From Pseudoalteromonas ostreae (GTDB lineage Bacteria; Pseudomonadota; Gammaproteobacteria; Enterobacterales; Alteromonadaceae), in contig NZ_JAGPYN010000020.1 of the NCBI RefSeq assembly GCF_018069805.1, positions 1 through 64,000 on the forward strand: a stretch of 64,000 nt of DNA. Direction: 5' to 3'. The notes below the pieces were generated by a model, which did not search any database, was not told the origin of the DNA, and saw only the letters and a list, made by a program, of their open reading frames with translations. The position numbers were made by a program, and so were the translations under genes. Position 1 is the first letter of the stretch. Every line of letters begins with the position of its first letter. This document shows, piece by piece, positions 36,062-46,379 of this stretch.

Positions 36062-36925
36062 TTACTTTTTCTCGAAAGCGCGTTTCATATAGTTTGGTGT
36101 TGCCAGTGCGCCATGGTGAATACCGTTGTTGTAATATTCAGTAGTTTGCGCAAGATCTGCTGCAGCGCCTTCTCTAAAACCGGCGAATTCTTCACCTTTT
36201 CGAGCAAGTGTTACTGACCATAAACCACTTGGGTAAATAGGTTGTGGAAATGGCAATGTTTGTAAGTCGTTAAAGCCTACATCTGTCATCGCATCGCGCA
36301 TTTCAAGCAGTAATGGCATATGCATAAGCGGTGATTCACTTTGTTGTACCATAATACCGCCAGGGCGTAGTGCATTTAAGCAGCTCGTGTAAAAGGCATG
36401 GTTAAACAAACCTTCACCTGGACCGACTGGATCAGTGCCATCAACAATCACGATATCGATTGATTCTGCTGCTGCTTCACGCATGTATTTAATACCGTCG
36501 TCAAACATCACTGTCGCGCGCGGATCTTGATTTGCTTCGCATAGCTCAGGGAAGTATTTAAGTGACATTTGCGTCACTACTTCATCAATATCGATTTGTG
36601 TAACAGACTCAACGCCTGGGTGCTTGAGTACTTCACGTAAAGTACCGCAGTCACCACCACCAATAATAACTACATTTTTTGGATTCGGGTGTGCAAGTAG
36701 TGCAGGGTGGCTGATCATTTCATGGTAAAAAAAGTTTTCACGGCTAGTCACCATAGTACAACCGTCAATAATCATTAGATTACCGAAGTCTGTTGTTTCG
36801 TACATTTCGACTTTTTGAAAAGGCGATTGCTGTTCTTCTAGCTTTTTATTGATGCGCATAGAAAACGCACTGCCATCACGTTCACTGATTTCGGTAAACC
36901 ATTTACTTTGCTCTAAATTTGCCAT
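36062..36925 (-). CDS. speE: polyamine aminopropyltransferase (spermidine synthase) SpeE
   Basis: 287 residues from ATG 36925 (an in-frame start 14 codons upstream is possible). Transfers aminopropyl from decarboxylated S-adenosylmethionine to putrescine. Motifs: VVIIGGGDCGTLREVLKH (SAM-binding), QIDIDEVV, and IVDGTDPVGPGEGLF with the catalytic Asp. It is divergent from speA across about 200 bases, so the region groups two polyamine steps. Confidence 0.93.
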   Translation of the reverse strand: MANLEQSKWFTEISERDGSAFSMRINKKLEEQQSPFQKVEMYETTDFGNLMIIDGCTMVTSRENFFYHEMISHPALLAHPNPKNVVIIGGGDCGTLREVLKHPGVESVTQIDIDEVVTQMSLKYFPELCEANQDPRATVMFDDGIKYMREAAAESIDIVIVDGTDPVGPGEGLFNHAFYTSCLNALRPGGIMVQQSESPLMHMPLLLEMRDAMTDVGFNDLQTLPFPQPIYPSGLWSVTLARKGEEFAGFREGAAADLAQTTEYYNNGIHHGALATPNYMKRAFEKK

Positions 36926-37126
36926 GTTGCTAGTTACACTTTTGAGTTGAGTATGAAAAAGGGGCAATTCTGCCAGTGCTTGGCGCTTTGCTCAATGAAA
37001 TTTTTATCAGTATAGCGAATATTTTATACTAGCTTTGGCTTAAAGGTTATTTTTTGTTAGCTTAGGGCGTTATGACGTATTAAAATAACCGATTCCGCTA
37101 AATAGTTAACTAAAGAAGAAATTGCC

Positions 37127-39004
37127 ATGACTTGGGGTTTAGATACAGCACGCTCTACGTATAACGTCGCACATTGGAGCGATGGTTACTTTGATATCAA
37201 TAGCCAAGGTGAGCTGGTTGCTTTCCCTGATGGCGATCAAACTAAAGCCGCTATTTCATTAGCCGAGTTAACTGAGCAATTCAAAAAACAAGGGCTAACG
37301 CTGCCTGTATTAGTACGTTTTACTGATATTTTGCAAAATCGTGTTGATACCATGACCAGTGCATTTAGTGGTGCTCGCAATGCCCGATCTTATCAAGGTC
37401 AATATACTTGCGTATATCCAATTAAAGTAAATCAGCAACGTTCAGTAGTAAGTAAGTTATTGGCGCACCCAAGCGGCTTAGTCGGTTTAGAAGCTGGTTC
37501 AAAACCGGAGTTAATGGCGATTTTAGGTGTGGCAAAACAACCTATCACTATCGTTTGTAATGGTTATAAAGACAGTGAGTTTTTACGTTTAGCGTGTATT
37601 GGCCAAGCGATGGGCCACAAAGTTAAAATTGTAGTTGAAAAGCTATCGGAGTTAATAACCTTATTAGCTGAGATTGAAGATCTAGGTATCGAGCCTGCAA
37701 TTGGTATTCGCATTCGTTTAAACTCAGTGGGTAAAGGAAAATGGCAAAATACCGGTGGCGAAAAAGGTAAATTTGGCTTAACAGCAGGGCAAGTATTAAC
37801 TGCCGTCGAAGTACTCAAAAAACACAATAAATTGCACTTAATGCAAATGGTGCATTTTCATATTGGCTCACAAATAGCCAATATTCGTGATATTCACCGT
37901 GCTTTACGTGAGTGTTCACGCCATTTTGCAGAATTAAGCCAATTAGGTGTGCCATTAAATACCGTCGATGTAGGTGGTGGTTTGGGCGTTGATTACGAAG
38001 GTTCTGGCTCGCGCAGTGCCTGTTCAATGAACTACACAGTAGAAGAATATGCGCGTAATGTAGTGAATGCGTTTGCTGAAGTGTGTGAACAGCATGACTT
38101 ATCGCATCCAGCTATTATTACTGAGTCAGGCCGTGCGTTAACTGCTCACCACGCAGTACTGATCACCGATGTGATTGATGTTGAGCAAGCACCAAATCAC
38201 AGCAACCCAAGTGCACCTGAGCCAAATAGTGCGTTAGTGTTAGATGATATGTGGCAATGTTTACAGCGTTTAAATCCGCGTATGGCGCTAGAAATTTACC
38301 ACGATGCAATGCACTTATTCAGCGAAGCACACGATCAGTACGTACACGGTCTAGTGAGCATGCTAGAGTGGGCGAAAATAGAGCAGCTTTACTTTACAAT
38401 ATTACACCGTGTGCGAGCGTCATTGAGCAATGCGCGTGCTCACCGTGAGGTACTGGATGATTTAAACGAAAAATTAGCCGACAAATTATTTGTGAATTTT
38501 TCATTGTTTCAGTCATTACCAGATGTCTGGGGGATCCAGCAATTATTCCCGGTAATGCCGATTGAAAACCTCGATAAGCCGTTAACTCAGCGCGCGATCA
38601 TTCAAGATATTACCTGTGATTCTGACGGTCAAATTAAAGAGTATGTTGAAGGTGCGGGTATTGAAACAAGTTTACCTATTCCACAATATGTACCTGGACA
38701 ACAATACCACATTGCGATGTTTATGGTGGGAGCTTACCAAGAGATTTTAGGTGATCTACATAACTTATTTGGTGATACAGATTCAGTCCATGTAGAGCTC
38801 ACCGAACAAGGTTATCAACTAACCAATGCGATCAAGGGTGATAGCGTTAAGGATGTATTAAAGTTTGTTGACTATGATAGCGATATTTTCTTGGATAACT
38901 TTGCTACCACAGTACAACAACTCGACATTAGTGACTCTATTAAGCAGCAGTATTTAGCTGAACTAAATGCGGGTCTTGAAGGGTATACATATTTTGAAGA
39001 TTAA
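37127..39004 (+). CDS. speA: biosynthetic arginine decarboxylase SpeA
   Basis: 625 residues, typical for SpeA. PLP-dependent fold III enzyme making agmatine from arginine. PLP lysine in CVYPIKVNQQRSVV, substrate loop FHIGSQIANIRDIHRALRE, glycine-rich phosphate site VDVGGGLGVDYEGSGS, and C-terminal Cys-Asp pocket in QDITCDSDGQIKEYV. AAGAAG ribosome site before ATG 37127. Divergent from speE. Confidence 0.95.
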   Translation: MTWGLDTARSTYNVAHWSDGYFDINSQGELVAFPDGDQTKAAISLAELTEQFKKQGLTLPVLVRFTDILQNRVDTMTSAFSGARNARSYQGQYTCVYPIKVNQQRSVVSKLLAHPSGLVGLEAGSKPELMAILGVAKQPITIVCNGYKDSEFLRLACIGQAMGHKVKIVVEKLSELITLLAEIEDLGIEPAIGIRIRLNSVGKGKWQNTGGEKGKFGLTAGQVLTAVEVLKKHNKLHLMQMVHFHIGSQIANIRDIHRALRECSRHFAELSQLGVPLNTVDVGGGLGVDYEGSGSRSACSMNYTVEEYARNVVNAFAEVCEQHDLSHPAIITESGRALTAHHAVLITDVIDVEQAPNHSNPSAPEPNSALVLDDMWQCLQRLNPRMALEIYHDAMHLFSEAHDQYVHGLVSMLEWAKIEQLYFTILHRVRASLSNARAHREVLDDLNEKLADKLFVNFSLFQSLPDVWGIQQLFPVMPIENLDKPLTQRAIIQDITCDSDGQIKEYVEGAGIETSLPIPQYVPGQQYHIAMFMVGAYQEILGDLHNLFGDTDSVHVELTEQGYQLTNAIKGDSVKDVLKFVDYDSDIFLDNFATTVQQLDISDSIKQQYLAELNAGLEGYTYFED

Positions 39005-39062
39005 TTGCGATACTCTTGTCTATAAATTGCCGAACAGTTTTAATGAAAGGAATTAAGTAGTA

Positions 39063-39944
39063 ATGTCTTGGATCCGTCGTATTTTTAGTATTTTCTTTTA
39101 CACCATAAATACACTAATTTGGTTTGTTCCCATTTTTATTTGTGGCCTAATTAAACTTATCCCTATCAAACCGTTACAAAAGTTCATGAGTTGGGTGGCT
39201 AAGCAGTGCGCCTCTATTTGGGTGACGTTTAATACGTTAAATCAAAAGTTATTAACACCCACTAAGCTAAGTGTTACTGGCCTTGAAGAGCTCAAACTAA
39301 AAGACTGGTATTTAGTGATTGCTAATCATCAGAGTTGGGTGGATATTTTAGTGTTGCAGCGTGTGCTTAACCGCAAAATTCCATTTTTAAACTTTTTTCT
39401 GAAAAAAGAATTAATATATGTTCCTATTTTGGGACTTTGCTGGTGGGCACTCGACTTCCCATTCATGACACGTACTAGCAAAAGCCAATTAAAAAAGAAT
39501 CCTAAATTACGTGGTAAAGATTTAGAAACAACCCGTAAAGCCTGTGAAAAGTTCAAAGAAATGCCTGTTAGCATTGTAAACTTTGTTGAAGGGACTCGTT
39601 TTACGTTGCCAAAACATACGCGTCAAAATAGTCCCTTCCCACACCTCCTAAAGCCTAAAGCCGGGGGGGTGGCATTTGTGATGCATGCAATGGGTGAACA
39701 AATTTCAAAAGTGGTGAATATCACTATTCACTACCCTGAGGGTATCCCTACATTTATGGATTTTGCCAGCGGGCGAGTAAAGCAAATTAATGTTCATATA
39801 GCAGTGATGCCAGTAAGCGAAGAGTTGATTGGTGATTATACGGAAGATTCTGAATTTAGAGTACGTTTTCAATCAGAATTAAACCGTTTATGGCAAGAGA
39901 AGGAGCAGCAGCTTAGCGAGTTTGAGCAAAAACGTAAATTATAA
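39063..39944 (+). CDS. yihG: 1-acyl-glycerol-3-phosphate acyltransferase family (YihG-like)
   Basis: 293 residues. Membrane-bound PlsC-family acyltransferase with N-terminal hydrophobic segments and catalytic NHxxxxD box ANHQSWVDILVLQ, then FVEGTRFT (glycerol phosphate-binding block III) and FLKKELIYVPILG. Length and order match E. coli YihG, an acyltransferase of minor phospholipids. Plus strand after speA with a 58-base gap. Confidence 0.85.
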   Translation: MSWIRRIFSIFFYTINTLIWFVPIFICGLIKLIPIKPLQKFMSWVAKQCASIWVTFNTLNQKLLTPTKLSVTGLEELKLKDWYLVIANHQSWVDILVLQRVLNRKIPFLNFFLKKELIYVPILGLCWWALDFPFMTRTSKSQLKKNPKLRGKDLETTRKACEKFKEMPVSIVNFVEGTRFTLPKHTRQNSPFPHLLKPKAGGVAFVMHAMGEQISKVVNITIHYPEGIPTFMDFASGRVKQINVHIAVMPVSEELIGDYTEDSEFRVRFQSELNRLWQEKEQQLSEFEQKRKL

Positions 39945-40057
39945 TCGTGTTAAAAGCAGCGGCCAAAATCAGTTTTGTAAAGCTAGTATTAGTTTTGGAT
40001 TTGCTACAATATTAAGCAACAAAGGCTGTTATTAAGCCTTTGCAGCAAGGAATTACT

Positions 40058-41317
40058 ATGACGACTCCAACTCATTTACAGCAATTGGTACAGCCTTGGT
40101 TTCAGGGTATGCCTGACACAGTGTTATTTAGCTCTCTTACAGCCATTGCGATTGGCGTGTTTTCGCTGCTAATAGTGTATTTATTTACTCGCCGTTTAAT
40201 GCTACCAGGCATTCAAAAGGTGGTGACTAAACTCTCTCCTGAGCGTATTGGTGCACTGGCACCTATGCTAACAAAACTTAACCGTCGTTTTGCCGGGATG
40301 TTGTGCTGTGTATTATTTTTAGCAACGTTTGATAGTGTTTATCCAGTTACTGAATTTGTTGCCGAAGTGCTGAAGACGATTGGCCAAACTTTATTAATTA
40401 TTCATGTTGGCTTTATCATCAGCAGCATAGTGAGTATTGCGGGTGGCATTTATAACCAACTAGAGTTTGCTCGCGAAGTGCCAATTCAAGGGTTGATCCA
40501 AGTCGTAAAACTTATTACTTTTATGATTTGTGTGATTTTGATTGTCAGTATCGTACTAGAAAAATCGCCAACCTATATTCTTTCGGGCTTCGGGGCAATT
40601 GCTGCGGTGACCTTGTTAGTATTCAAAGACACTATATTAGGGTTTGTAGCCAGTATTCAAATTGCAGCAAATCGTTTAGTAACCTACGGTGATTGGATCC
40701 AGGTAGATAATTACGGCGCAGATGGTGAGGTGATTGATTTAGGCTTAAACACCGTAAAAGTACGTAACTGGGATAACACCATTACGACTATTCCGACTTA
40801 TATGCTGGTGGCAGGTTCATTTAAAAACTGGCGTGGTATGCAAGAGTCGGGCGGACGTCGGATCAAGCGCTCACTCAATATAGATATGAACAGTATTCGT
40901 TTAGCTGACGATGAGCTTACTAAAACCATTGGTCAAACTATCGCATTGAAAGAATATATTAAGATGAATACTTTACCTGATCCTGTATCAAATTTAGGGT
41001 TATTTCGTCGTTATGCTGAAGGCTATTTAAAGCAGCATAGTAAAATTAATACTTCGCTGACATTGATGGTACGAGAGCTGCAACCGCTAAATCATGGCTT
41101 GCCGATAGAGTTTTATTGTTTTAGTGAAGATAAGCGCTGGATATCGTACGAGCATCTGCAAGCAGAGATCATGGATCATCTACTTGCGGTATTACCTATT
41201 TTTGACCTACGCGCTTATCAAAGTGTCTCGGGGCAATTTAGCCCTACAGCAATAACCCCAACCGTTAGCAAGCCTACCATCAAAGTGGTAAATAATACTG
41301 AAGCAAGCCAAGATTAA
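40058..41317 (+). CDS. ybdG: mechanosensitive channel, YbdG/MscS family
   Basis: 419 residues from ATG 40058 (AAGGAAT ribosome site). Five membrane segments, then the pore helix and MscS core: GFGAIAAVTLLVFKDTILG and NRLVTYGDWIQVDNYGADGEV. C-terminal cytoplasmic domain is longer than in MscS, as in E. coli YbdG, which gates weakly under osmotic downshock. The 3' end overlaps chrA on the other strand by 38 bases. Confidence 0.88.
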   Translation: MTTPTHLQQLVQPWFQGMPDTVLFSSLTAIAIGVFSLLIVYLFTRRLMLPGIQKVVTKLSPERIGALAPMLTKLNRRFAGMLCCVLFLATFDSVYPVTEFVAEVLKTIGQTLLIIHVGFIISSIVSIAGGIYNQLEFAREVPIQGLIQVVKLITFMICVILIVSIVLEKSPTYILSGFGAIAAVTLLVFKDTILGFVASIQIAANRLVTYGDWIQVDNYGADGEVIDLGLNTVKVRNWDNTITTIPTYMLVAGSFKNWRGMQESGGRRIKRSLNIDMNSIRLADDELTKTIGQTIALKEYIKMNTLPDPVSNLGLFRRYAEGYLKQHSKINTSLTLMVRELQPLNHGLPIEFYCFSEDKRWISYEHLQAEIMDHLLAVLPIFDLRAYQSVSGQFSPTAITPTVSKPTIKVVNNTEASQD

Positions 41318-42428
41318 CAAATATGATTAATAGCCACCAAATCGGTGGTTTTGCTAACCTTAGCCATGCGAAAGCTGCAACAACAACCACAATATGCCAA
41401 ATGTTGTGAACTGCGGATGTCCAAATTGGTGAATACAATGCAGCCGCTAAAAAACCCACCACAGCCGCATTAAGCGCGGCAATACTGCTGGCAAAGCGGG
41501 GGCGTTCAGCTAATTGTAGCCAGCTTTTTTGAAATGCTAACATTAATAAAAAACCAGGAGTAAAAATCAGTAAGGTTGCAATCACCGCGCCAGCAAGCGG
41601 CTGTTCGCTATTAAGTTCGGCACCTAAATAACTAGCAATGGTGAACATTGGTCCAGGCACCGCTTGTGCGCTGGCGTAAGCTGATAAAAATTGCTCAGTG
41701 TTTAAACTTGGTAAGCCAGCTTGAAGTATCGGCAATACGACATGACCGCCGCCAAAGACCATAGCACCAGCTTGATAAAAGGGTGCAAAATCTGCAAATT
41801 GAGAACCAAGTGGTACAAAGCTCACGAGTAATAATAGTGTAAATAGAATGAGTGAAGGCCAGTTAACTGTGCGCTGCTTAGTTGCTGCTTGATTACTTTG
41901 AGCTAGATTAAGCAATGGCCATATTGCGCCAATAGCAGCAGCTGCTAATAGAACCAATATTTGACTGCTCAGGCTCGGTAATAAGATCAGCACTAAGGTA
42001 CTCAACACAGCAAGTGCTTTGAGTACCCAGCTAGTGCAAAAGCTTTTTGCCATACTCAGCGTAGCATCGGCCACAATTACTACGGCAAATAGTTTTAAAC
42101 CAGCAACTATTGCAAAGTAAATAGCATCAAATTGGTGGGCGCTAATCGCTAATAAAGCCATGATCAAAAAGGAAGGTAAGGTGAAGCCAACAAAAGCAGC
42201 AATACCGCCTAATACGCCTGCTCGCTCCACACCAATAGCAAAGCCCACTTGGCTAGACCCAGGCCCCGGCAGAGCCTGACTAAGACTGATTAGTTGTGCA
42301 TAACGTTGAGCATTGAGCCATTGCAAGTTATCAACAAAATGACGTTTAAAATAACCTAAATGTGCAGCTGGTCCGCCAAAGCTCATGCAACCAAGTAAAA
42401 AAAACTGCTTAAAAATAGCTAGTAACAT
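41280..42428 (-). CDS. chrA: chromate efflux transporter ChrA
   Basis: 382 residues, the two-domain long-chain CHR type. Two homologous halves, each about six spans; first half carries LLGCMSFGGPAAHLGYFKRHF and QALPGPGSSQVGFAIG, second FGGGHVVLPILQAGLP and SAQAVPGPMFTIASYLG. Removes chromate, or moves sulfate-like oxyanions. No regulator is adjacent. Tail-to-tail overlap with the channel gene. Confidence 0.92.
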   Translation of the reverse strand: MLLAIFKQFFLLGCMSFGGPAAHLGYFKRHFVDNLQWLNAQRYAQLISLSQALPGPGSSQVGFAIGVERAGVLGGIAAFVGFTLPSFLIMALLAISAHQFDAIYFAIVAGLKLFAVVIVADATLSMAKSFCTSWVLKALAVLSTLVLILLPSLSSQILVLLAAAAIGAIWPLLNLAQSNQAATKQRTVNWPSLILFTLLLLVSFVPLGSQFADFAPFYQAGAMVFGGGHVVLPILQAGLPSLNTEQFLSAYASAQAVPGPMFTIASYLGAELNSEQPLAGAVIATLLIFTPGFLLMLAFQKSWLQLAERPRFASSIAALNAAVVGFLAAALYSPIWTSAVHNIWHIVVVVAAFAWLRLAKPPIWWLLIIFVNLGLLQYYLPL

Positions 42429-42550
42429 GAATTTTCTCGTTTCTTATTTTCTTAACAGCTAAGTATGACAAAATTTCGTGACAATTTTATGGTTTTTAAT
42501 CTTTGTACCTGTCTACAATGTAAAAAAGGCTTTGTTAAAGTTAAGTAGTT

Positions 42551-43345
42551 ATGCGATTTGTTGTTTATATTTTTATAGTTTTTGCCTTTGGAAACTGCGC
42601 CTATGCTGCAACTGTACCTAATGCGGCTGTGAAAAAAATATCGTTAGCCGTGGATCATGCTCCACCGTATAGCCAAATTAATCAAAATGGTGAAGTGTCA
42701 GGCGCGATTGTTGATATTTTTCGGGAGATGAAAAAGCAACTTCCTTTTAAGTTAGAGCTGGTTGGTTGCCCATTTTCACGCTGTGTAAGAATGTTAGAGC
42801 AAGGCGAAGTTAATGCGATGGGAGGTTTGATCCTCACTCCGATGCGCCAGCAAGTAATGCAGTTTGTAGCGCCACCTTATATGGTTTTAACTTCGTCATT
42901 TGTATTTTATGCGCGCCAAGAGAGCCAATTACAAATCAAAAAATACGACGATTTATATGGTAAAAAAATTGCGGTTATGCGAGGTGCTGTGCATTTTAAA
43001 CGTTTTGATGAAGATGATGAACTGACTAAAATTCCTGTTTTAACAGAAAGCACGGCTATTAATCTATTATTGAAAGGACGTGCAGATTTAGTTATCGCCG
43101 TTGAAGACACCGCAGATCATGCTATGGGTGTACTGAATCAGCCAGCCAATAAACTAGTTAAAATGCAGTATCGTTTTAATGATACAATCTATGGTTATCT
43201 CGCTTTAAGTAAGCAGTTTTCAGCAACTTCATTAGCGCAGCAGGTTGATGCGCTAATGAAAACAATGGCTGCCACTGGTCAGTTAAATACATTAATAGCT
43301 CCCTATGAACTTCCTCCGCTTAACGAGCAAGCGCTGAGTTTTTAA
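42551..43345 (+). CDS. periplasmic substrate-binding protein, family 3 type
   Basis: 264 residues. Signal peptide (FVVYIFIVFAFGNCAYA). Bacterial solute-binding protein family 3 fold: SLAVDHAPPYSQINQNGEVSG, IVDIFREMKKQLPFKLELV and RVMLEQGEVNAMGGLILT-like lobe. Such orphan proteins act in amino-acid uptake or as soluble sensors; no permease lies nearby. Divergent from chrA. Confidence 0.82.
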   Translation: MRFVVYIFIVFAFGNCAYAATVPNAAVKKISLAVDHAPPYSQINQNGEVSGAIVDIFREMKKQLPFKLELVGCPFSRCVRMLEQGEVNAMGGLILTPMRQQVMQFVAPPYMVLTSSFVFYARQESQLQIKKYDDLYGKKIAVMRGAVHFKRFDEDDELTKIPVLTESTAINLLLKGRADLVIAVEDTADHAMGVLNQPANKLVKMQYRFNDTIYGYLALSKQFSATSLAQQVDALMKTMAATGQLNTLIAPYELPPLNEQALSF

Positions 43346-43422
43346 CATCTTCTTCATATTTTGTTCATTACAATGTTTGCATACTGGCTGCTAATGAAAG
43401 AATTAATAACCAAGGAAATACC

Positions 43423-44055
43423 ATGACTTTAACCAAACCATTACTAACAGCGACTATTGTTGGATTATTATTAACGGGTTGTGAGACCACCAACACAGGT
43501 ATGGGAGCTGGCATTGGTGCAGCTACAGGTGCAGTACTTGGTAAGGCAACGGGAGATCATGATGATAAACGTATCTTGATTGGTGCCGCTATAGGTGCGC
43601 TTGCCGGCGCTGCGGTTGGTGACTATATGGATAAACAAGAAGCGGCTTTTCGTGATGAGCTCGCCGGCTCAGGTGTTGAGGTTGTGCGTGAAGGCGATAA
43701 CTTACGTTTAGTGATGCCATCTAATATCACTTTTGCTACCGATCAATCGTATATTTCATCTGGCTTTCATAATACCCTTGATGCCATTGCTAAAGTGATG
43801 AGTAAGTACGAAAAAACTTATTTAAGTATTGAAGGCCATACCGATAGTACAGGTAAAGATAGCTACAACATGACGTTATCACAGCAGCGTGCGCAGAGCG
43901 TGAAAGGTTACTTAGTGAATCAGCAAATACTAGCTGGGCGTATTAGCACGCGTGGTTATGGCGAAAATCGCCCAATTGCCAGCAATGACAGCGCCAACGG
44001 TCGAGCGCAAAACCGCCGCGTGGAAATTCAAATTGTACCAAATACTAAAGGTTAA
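43423..44055 (+). CDS. yiaD: OmpA family lipoprotein with glycine zipper (YiaD-like)
   Basis: 210 residues. Lipobox LLTGC near residue 20 shows lipidation. Then a glycine-zipper segment (MGAGIGAATGAVLGKATGD, LIGAAIGALAGAAVGDYMD) and a C-terminal OmpA peptidoglycan-binding domain with IEGHTDSTGKDSYNMTLSQQ and NRRVEIQIVP. Anchors the outer membrane to peptidoglycan. Ends at a bidirectional terminator. Confidence 0.9.
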   Translation: MTLTKPLLTATIVGLLLTGCETTNTGMGAGIGAATGAVLGKATGDHDDKRILIGAAIGALAGAAVGDYMDKQEAAFRDELAGSGVEVVREGDNLRLVMPSNITFATDQSYISSGFHNTLDAIAKVMSKYEKTYLSIEGHTDSTGKDSYNMTLSQQRAQSVKGYLVNQQILAGRISTRGYGENRPIASNDSANGRAQNRRVEIQIVPNTKG

Positions 44056-44061
44056 TGTTTT

Positions 44062-44098
44062 ATCTCAATCATTTGCTACCTAAGTAAATGATTGAGAT
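44062..44098. terminator. bidirectional terminator between converging genes
   Basis: Perfect 13-bp stem (ATCTCAATCATTT with AAATGATTGAGAT) around an 11-base loop. Confidence 0.8.
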
Positions 44099-44109
44099 TA
44101 TTTACCGCT

Positions 44110-45891
44110 TCAATCCCTATTAAACTGCAGCTCACATAATTTTTGATAAAGTGGATTACTCGCTAGCAATTGTTGATGAGTACCTGTTGCTATTATCTCT
44201 CCGTGCTCCATTACCACTATCATATCAGCATGTTTTACTGTGGCGAGGCGATGGGCAATGATAAGCGTAGTACGGTTTTGCATTAAATGTTCAAGCGCGG
44301 CTTGTACATGATGCTCACTTTGCGCATCTAAAGCGCTGGTAGCTTCATCGAGTAACAGTATTTCAGGGTCTTTTAATATCGCTCTTGCTAATACAATTCG
44401 TTGTTTTTGGCCGCCTGATAAGCGCACCCCTTGCTCGCCTAAAAAGCTCTCGTAGCCGTTAGGTAATTGTGCAATAAATTCATCCGCGTGAGCATGCTTA
44501 GCGACAGCATATACTTGTTCGTCGCTTGCATCTGGGTTGCCATAACGAATGTTGTGCATTACATCTGAGCTAAATAAAATCGGGTTTTGTGCCACCATGC
44601 CCATGCTGTTTCTGAGCGTATTAAGGGATAGATCTTTGATATTAATATCATGAAACTTAATGTCGCCACCGGCAGGGTCATAAAAGCGTTGTAGTAATTC
44701 AAATAACGTGGTTTTACCAGCACCTGACGGACCAACGATTGCTACTGTTTGGCCTTGTTCAATCGTTAATGAAATAGTTTTTAAGGCGCTCACATCAGGA
44801 CGCGATGGATAATTAAAAGTTACTTTATCAAGACTAATGGCTGGAGCATTAGAGTTGTTATGTAATAAGTGATCTTGTGGTGCTGTAGGGTTCGTGATCT
44901 CACTTTTAACCGCGAGCAGTTCAAGTAACCGCGCGGCAGCGCCCGCTGCACGTTGTAGCTCGCCATATACCTCAGCAACGGTTGCTACCGACATTGCTAC
45001 CATAATGGCGTAAAACACAAATGCACCTAACTCACCGCCAGTCATCGTGCCCGCCAGTACATCACTACCACCGACCCACAGCATCACGCTAATTGCGCTA
45101 AAGGTCAAAAATATTACTGCAGCAATTAAAAATGAGCGCTGTTTAATACGGCTTTTAGCCACACTAAAGGCTTTTTCGGTCTCTAGTGCAAAAGCGTGTT
45201 GTTCGCGTTGTTCGTGGCTATAGCTTTGCACTACTTTAATATTTTGAATTATTTCTCCCGCATAAGTGCTGATATCGGCAATCGCATCTTGGCTGGAGCT
45301 GGCAAGTTTGCGTACTTTTTTACCAAAAATCATCATGGGTACTAACACTAGTGGCACACAGGCAACTACAACTAAAGTGAGTTTTAAGTTAGTAAATAAC
45401 AACATGGCTAAACCACCGACTAGCATCAGAGCGCTGCGCAGTGCCATTGAAAATGACGAGCCAATGATTGATTGCAACAAAGTGGTGTCGGTTGTTAAGC
45501 GCGACATTAATTCGCCACTGCGGTTTTCTTCAAAGTAACTCGGGTGCAGGGTGACTATGCGATCAAATACCGCTTTACGAATATCATTACTGACGCGCTC
45601 ACCAATCCATGACATTAAATAAAAACGGCTGAATGTTCCTATGGCTAATAAGCTGATCAAGCCAATTAGCACGATTATGGCTTGTTTTAATTGTTCTTGA
45701 GAGCCCGCAATAAAGCCGTGATCAATAACAAATTTAACGCCTTGGCCCAATGATAAATTAACCCCGGCAGTAACAAGTAATGCTACAAGGGCTGCAAAAA
45801 CCACCCATTTATACGGCTTAATAAACTGAAAAATAGGAATTAAACTACTAAAAGCAGCTTTGTCTTTTTGCTCGGTTTTACTATTGCTCAT
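44110..45891 (-). CDS. ABC exporter half-transporter (MsbA/ABCB type)
   Basis: 593 residues. N-terminal transmembrane domain of six spans, C-terminal ATPase with Walker A (GPSGAGKTTLFELL), Q loop (GMVAQNPILFS), signature LSGGQKQRIVLARAI, Walker B ILLLDEATSALD, and switch His IIAHRLATV. Works as a homodimer. Resembles lipid or drug exporters but is not MsbA itself in any feature I can verify; substrate unknown. Confidence 0.88.
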   Translation of the reverse strand: MSNSKTEQKDKAAFSSLIPIFQFIKPYKWVVFAALVALLVTAGVNLSLGQGVKFVIDHGFIAGSQEQLKQAIIVLIGLISLLAIGTFSRFYLMSWIGERVSNDIRKAVFDRIVTLHPSYFEENRSGELMSRLTTDTTLLQSIIGSSFSMALRSALMLVGGLAMLLFTNLKLTLVVVACVPLVLVPMMIFGKKVRKLASSSQDAIADISTYAGEIIQNIKVVQSYSHEQREQHAFALETEKAFSVAKSRIKQRSFLIAAVIFLTFSAISVMLWVGGSDVLAGTMTGGELGAFVFYAIMVAMSVATVAEVYGELQRAAGAAARLLELLAVKSEITNPTAPQDHLLHNNSNAPAISLDKVTFNYPSRPDVSALKTISLTIEQGQTVAIVGPSGAGKTTLFELLQRFYDPAGGDIKFHDINIKDLSLNTLRNSMGMVAQNPILFSSDVMHNIRYGNPDASDEQVYAVAKHAHADEFIAQLPNGYESFLGEQGVRLSGGQKQRIVLARAILKDPEILLLDEATSALDAQSEHHVQAALEHLMQNRTTLIIAHRLATVKHADMIVVMEHGEIIATGTHQQLLASNPLYQKLCELQFNRD

Positions 45892-45980
45892 AGTGGATTC
45901 TTTTGGATTAATAGGGTATAGATATGGTTACTTAAATCATAATTTCAATAACCAGCTTAACAACAGCTAAGGGACTAACC

Positions 45981-46379
45981 ATGGCAACTGAAAAAGTAAC
46001 GGGCGAATTTAACGTTAAACTCAATCCTGTTGAAGGTTATGCAAAGGGTATTGATGGCGTAAACTTAGGTCGAATGTCGATTGATAAAACGTTTACAGGT
46101 GGGCTTGATGCAACCAGCACTGGCGAAATGCTCAGTGCCATGACCGCTACCCAAGGCAGTGCCGGTTATGTGGCAATTGAACAAGTAGTTGGCACACTTG
46201 CAGGTCTTCAAGGCAGCTTTGTGCTGCAACATTTTGGCACTATGGATAAAGGCCAAGATTCATTAATTTTAAACGTGGTGCCAGATTCTGGCAGTAATGA
46301 ACTTGTAGGCCTTAGCGGAAAAATGGCAATTCGCATCGAAGCAGGTATACACTTTTATGATTTTGAGTATCAACTATAA
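45981..46379 (+). CDS. DUF3224 domain protein
   Basis: 132 residues, no signal peptide. Beta-rich cytoplasmic domain with the family blocks GRMSIDKTFTGGLDATSTGEML and VGTLAGLQGSFVLQHFGTMDKG. Function unknown. The stop TAA is followed directly by the ATG of the LysE-type gene, so the two are tightly coupled. GACTAACC precedes the start without a strong ribosome site. Confidence 0.85.
   Translation: MATEKVTGEFNVKLNPVEGYAKGIDGVNLGRMSIDKTFTGGLDATSTGEMLSAMTATQGSAGYVAIEQVVGTLAGLQGSFVLQHFGTMDKGQDSLILNVVPDSGSNELVGLSGKMAIRIEAGIHFYDFEYQL

Noticed and set aside
44110..45891. MsbA lipid A flippase
   Set aside because: Architecture fits, but there is no lpxK neighbour and no MsbA-specific feature that I could confirm.
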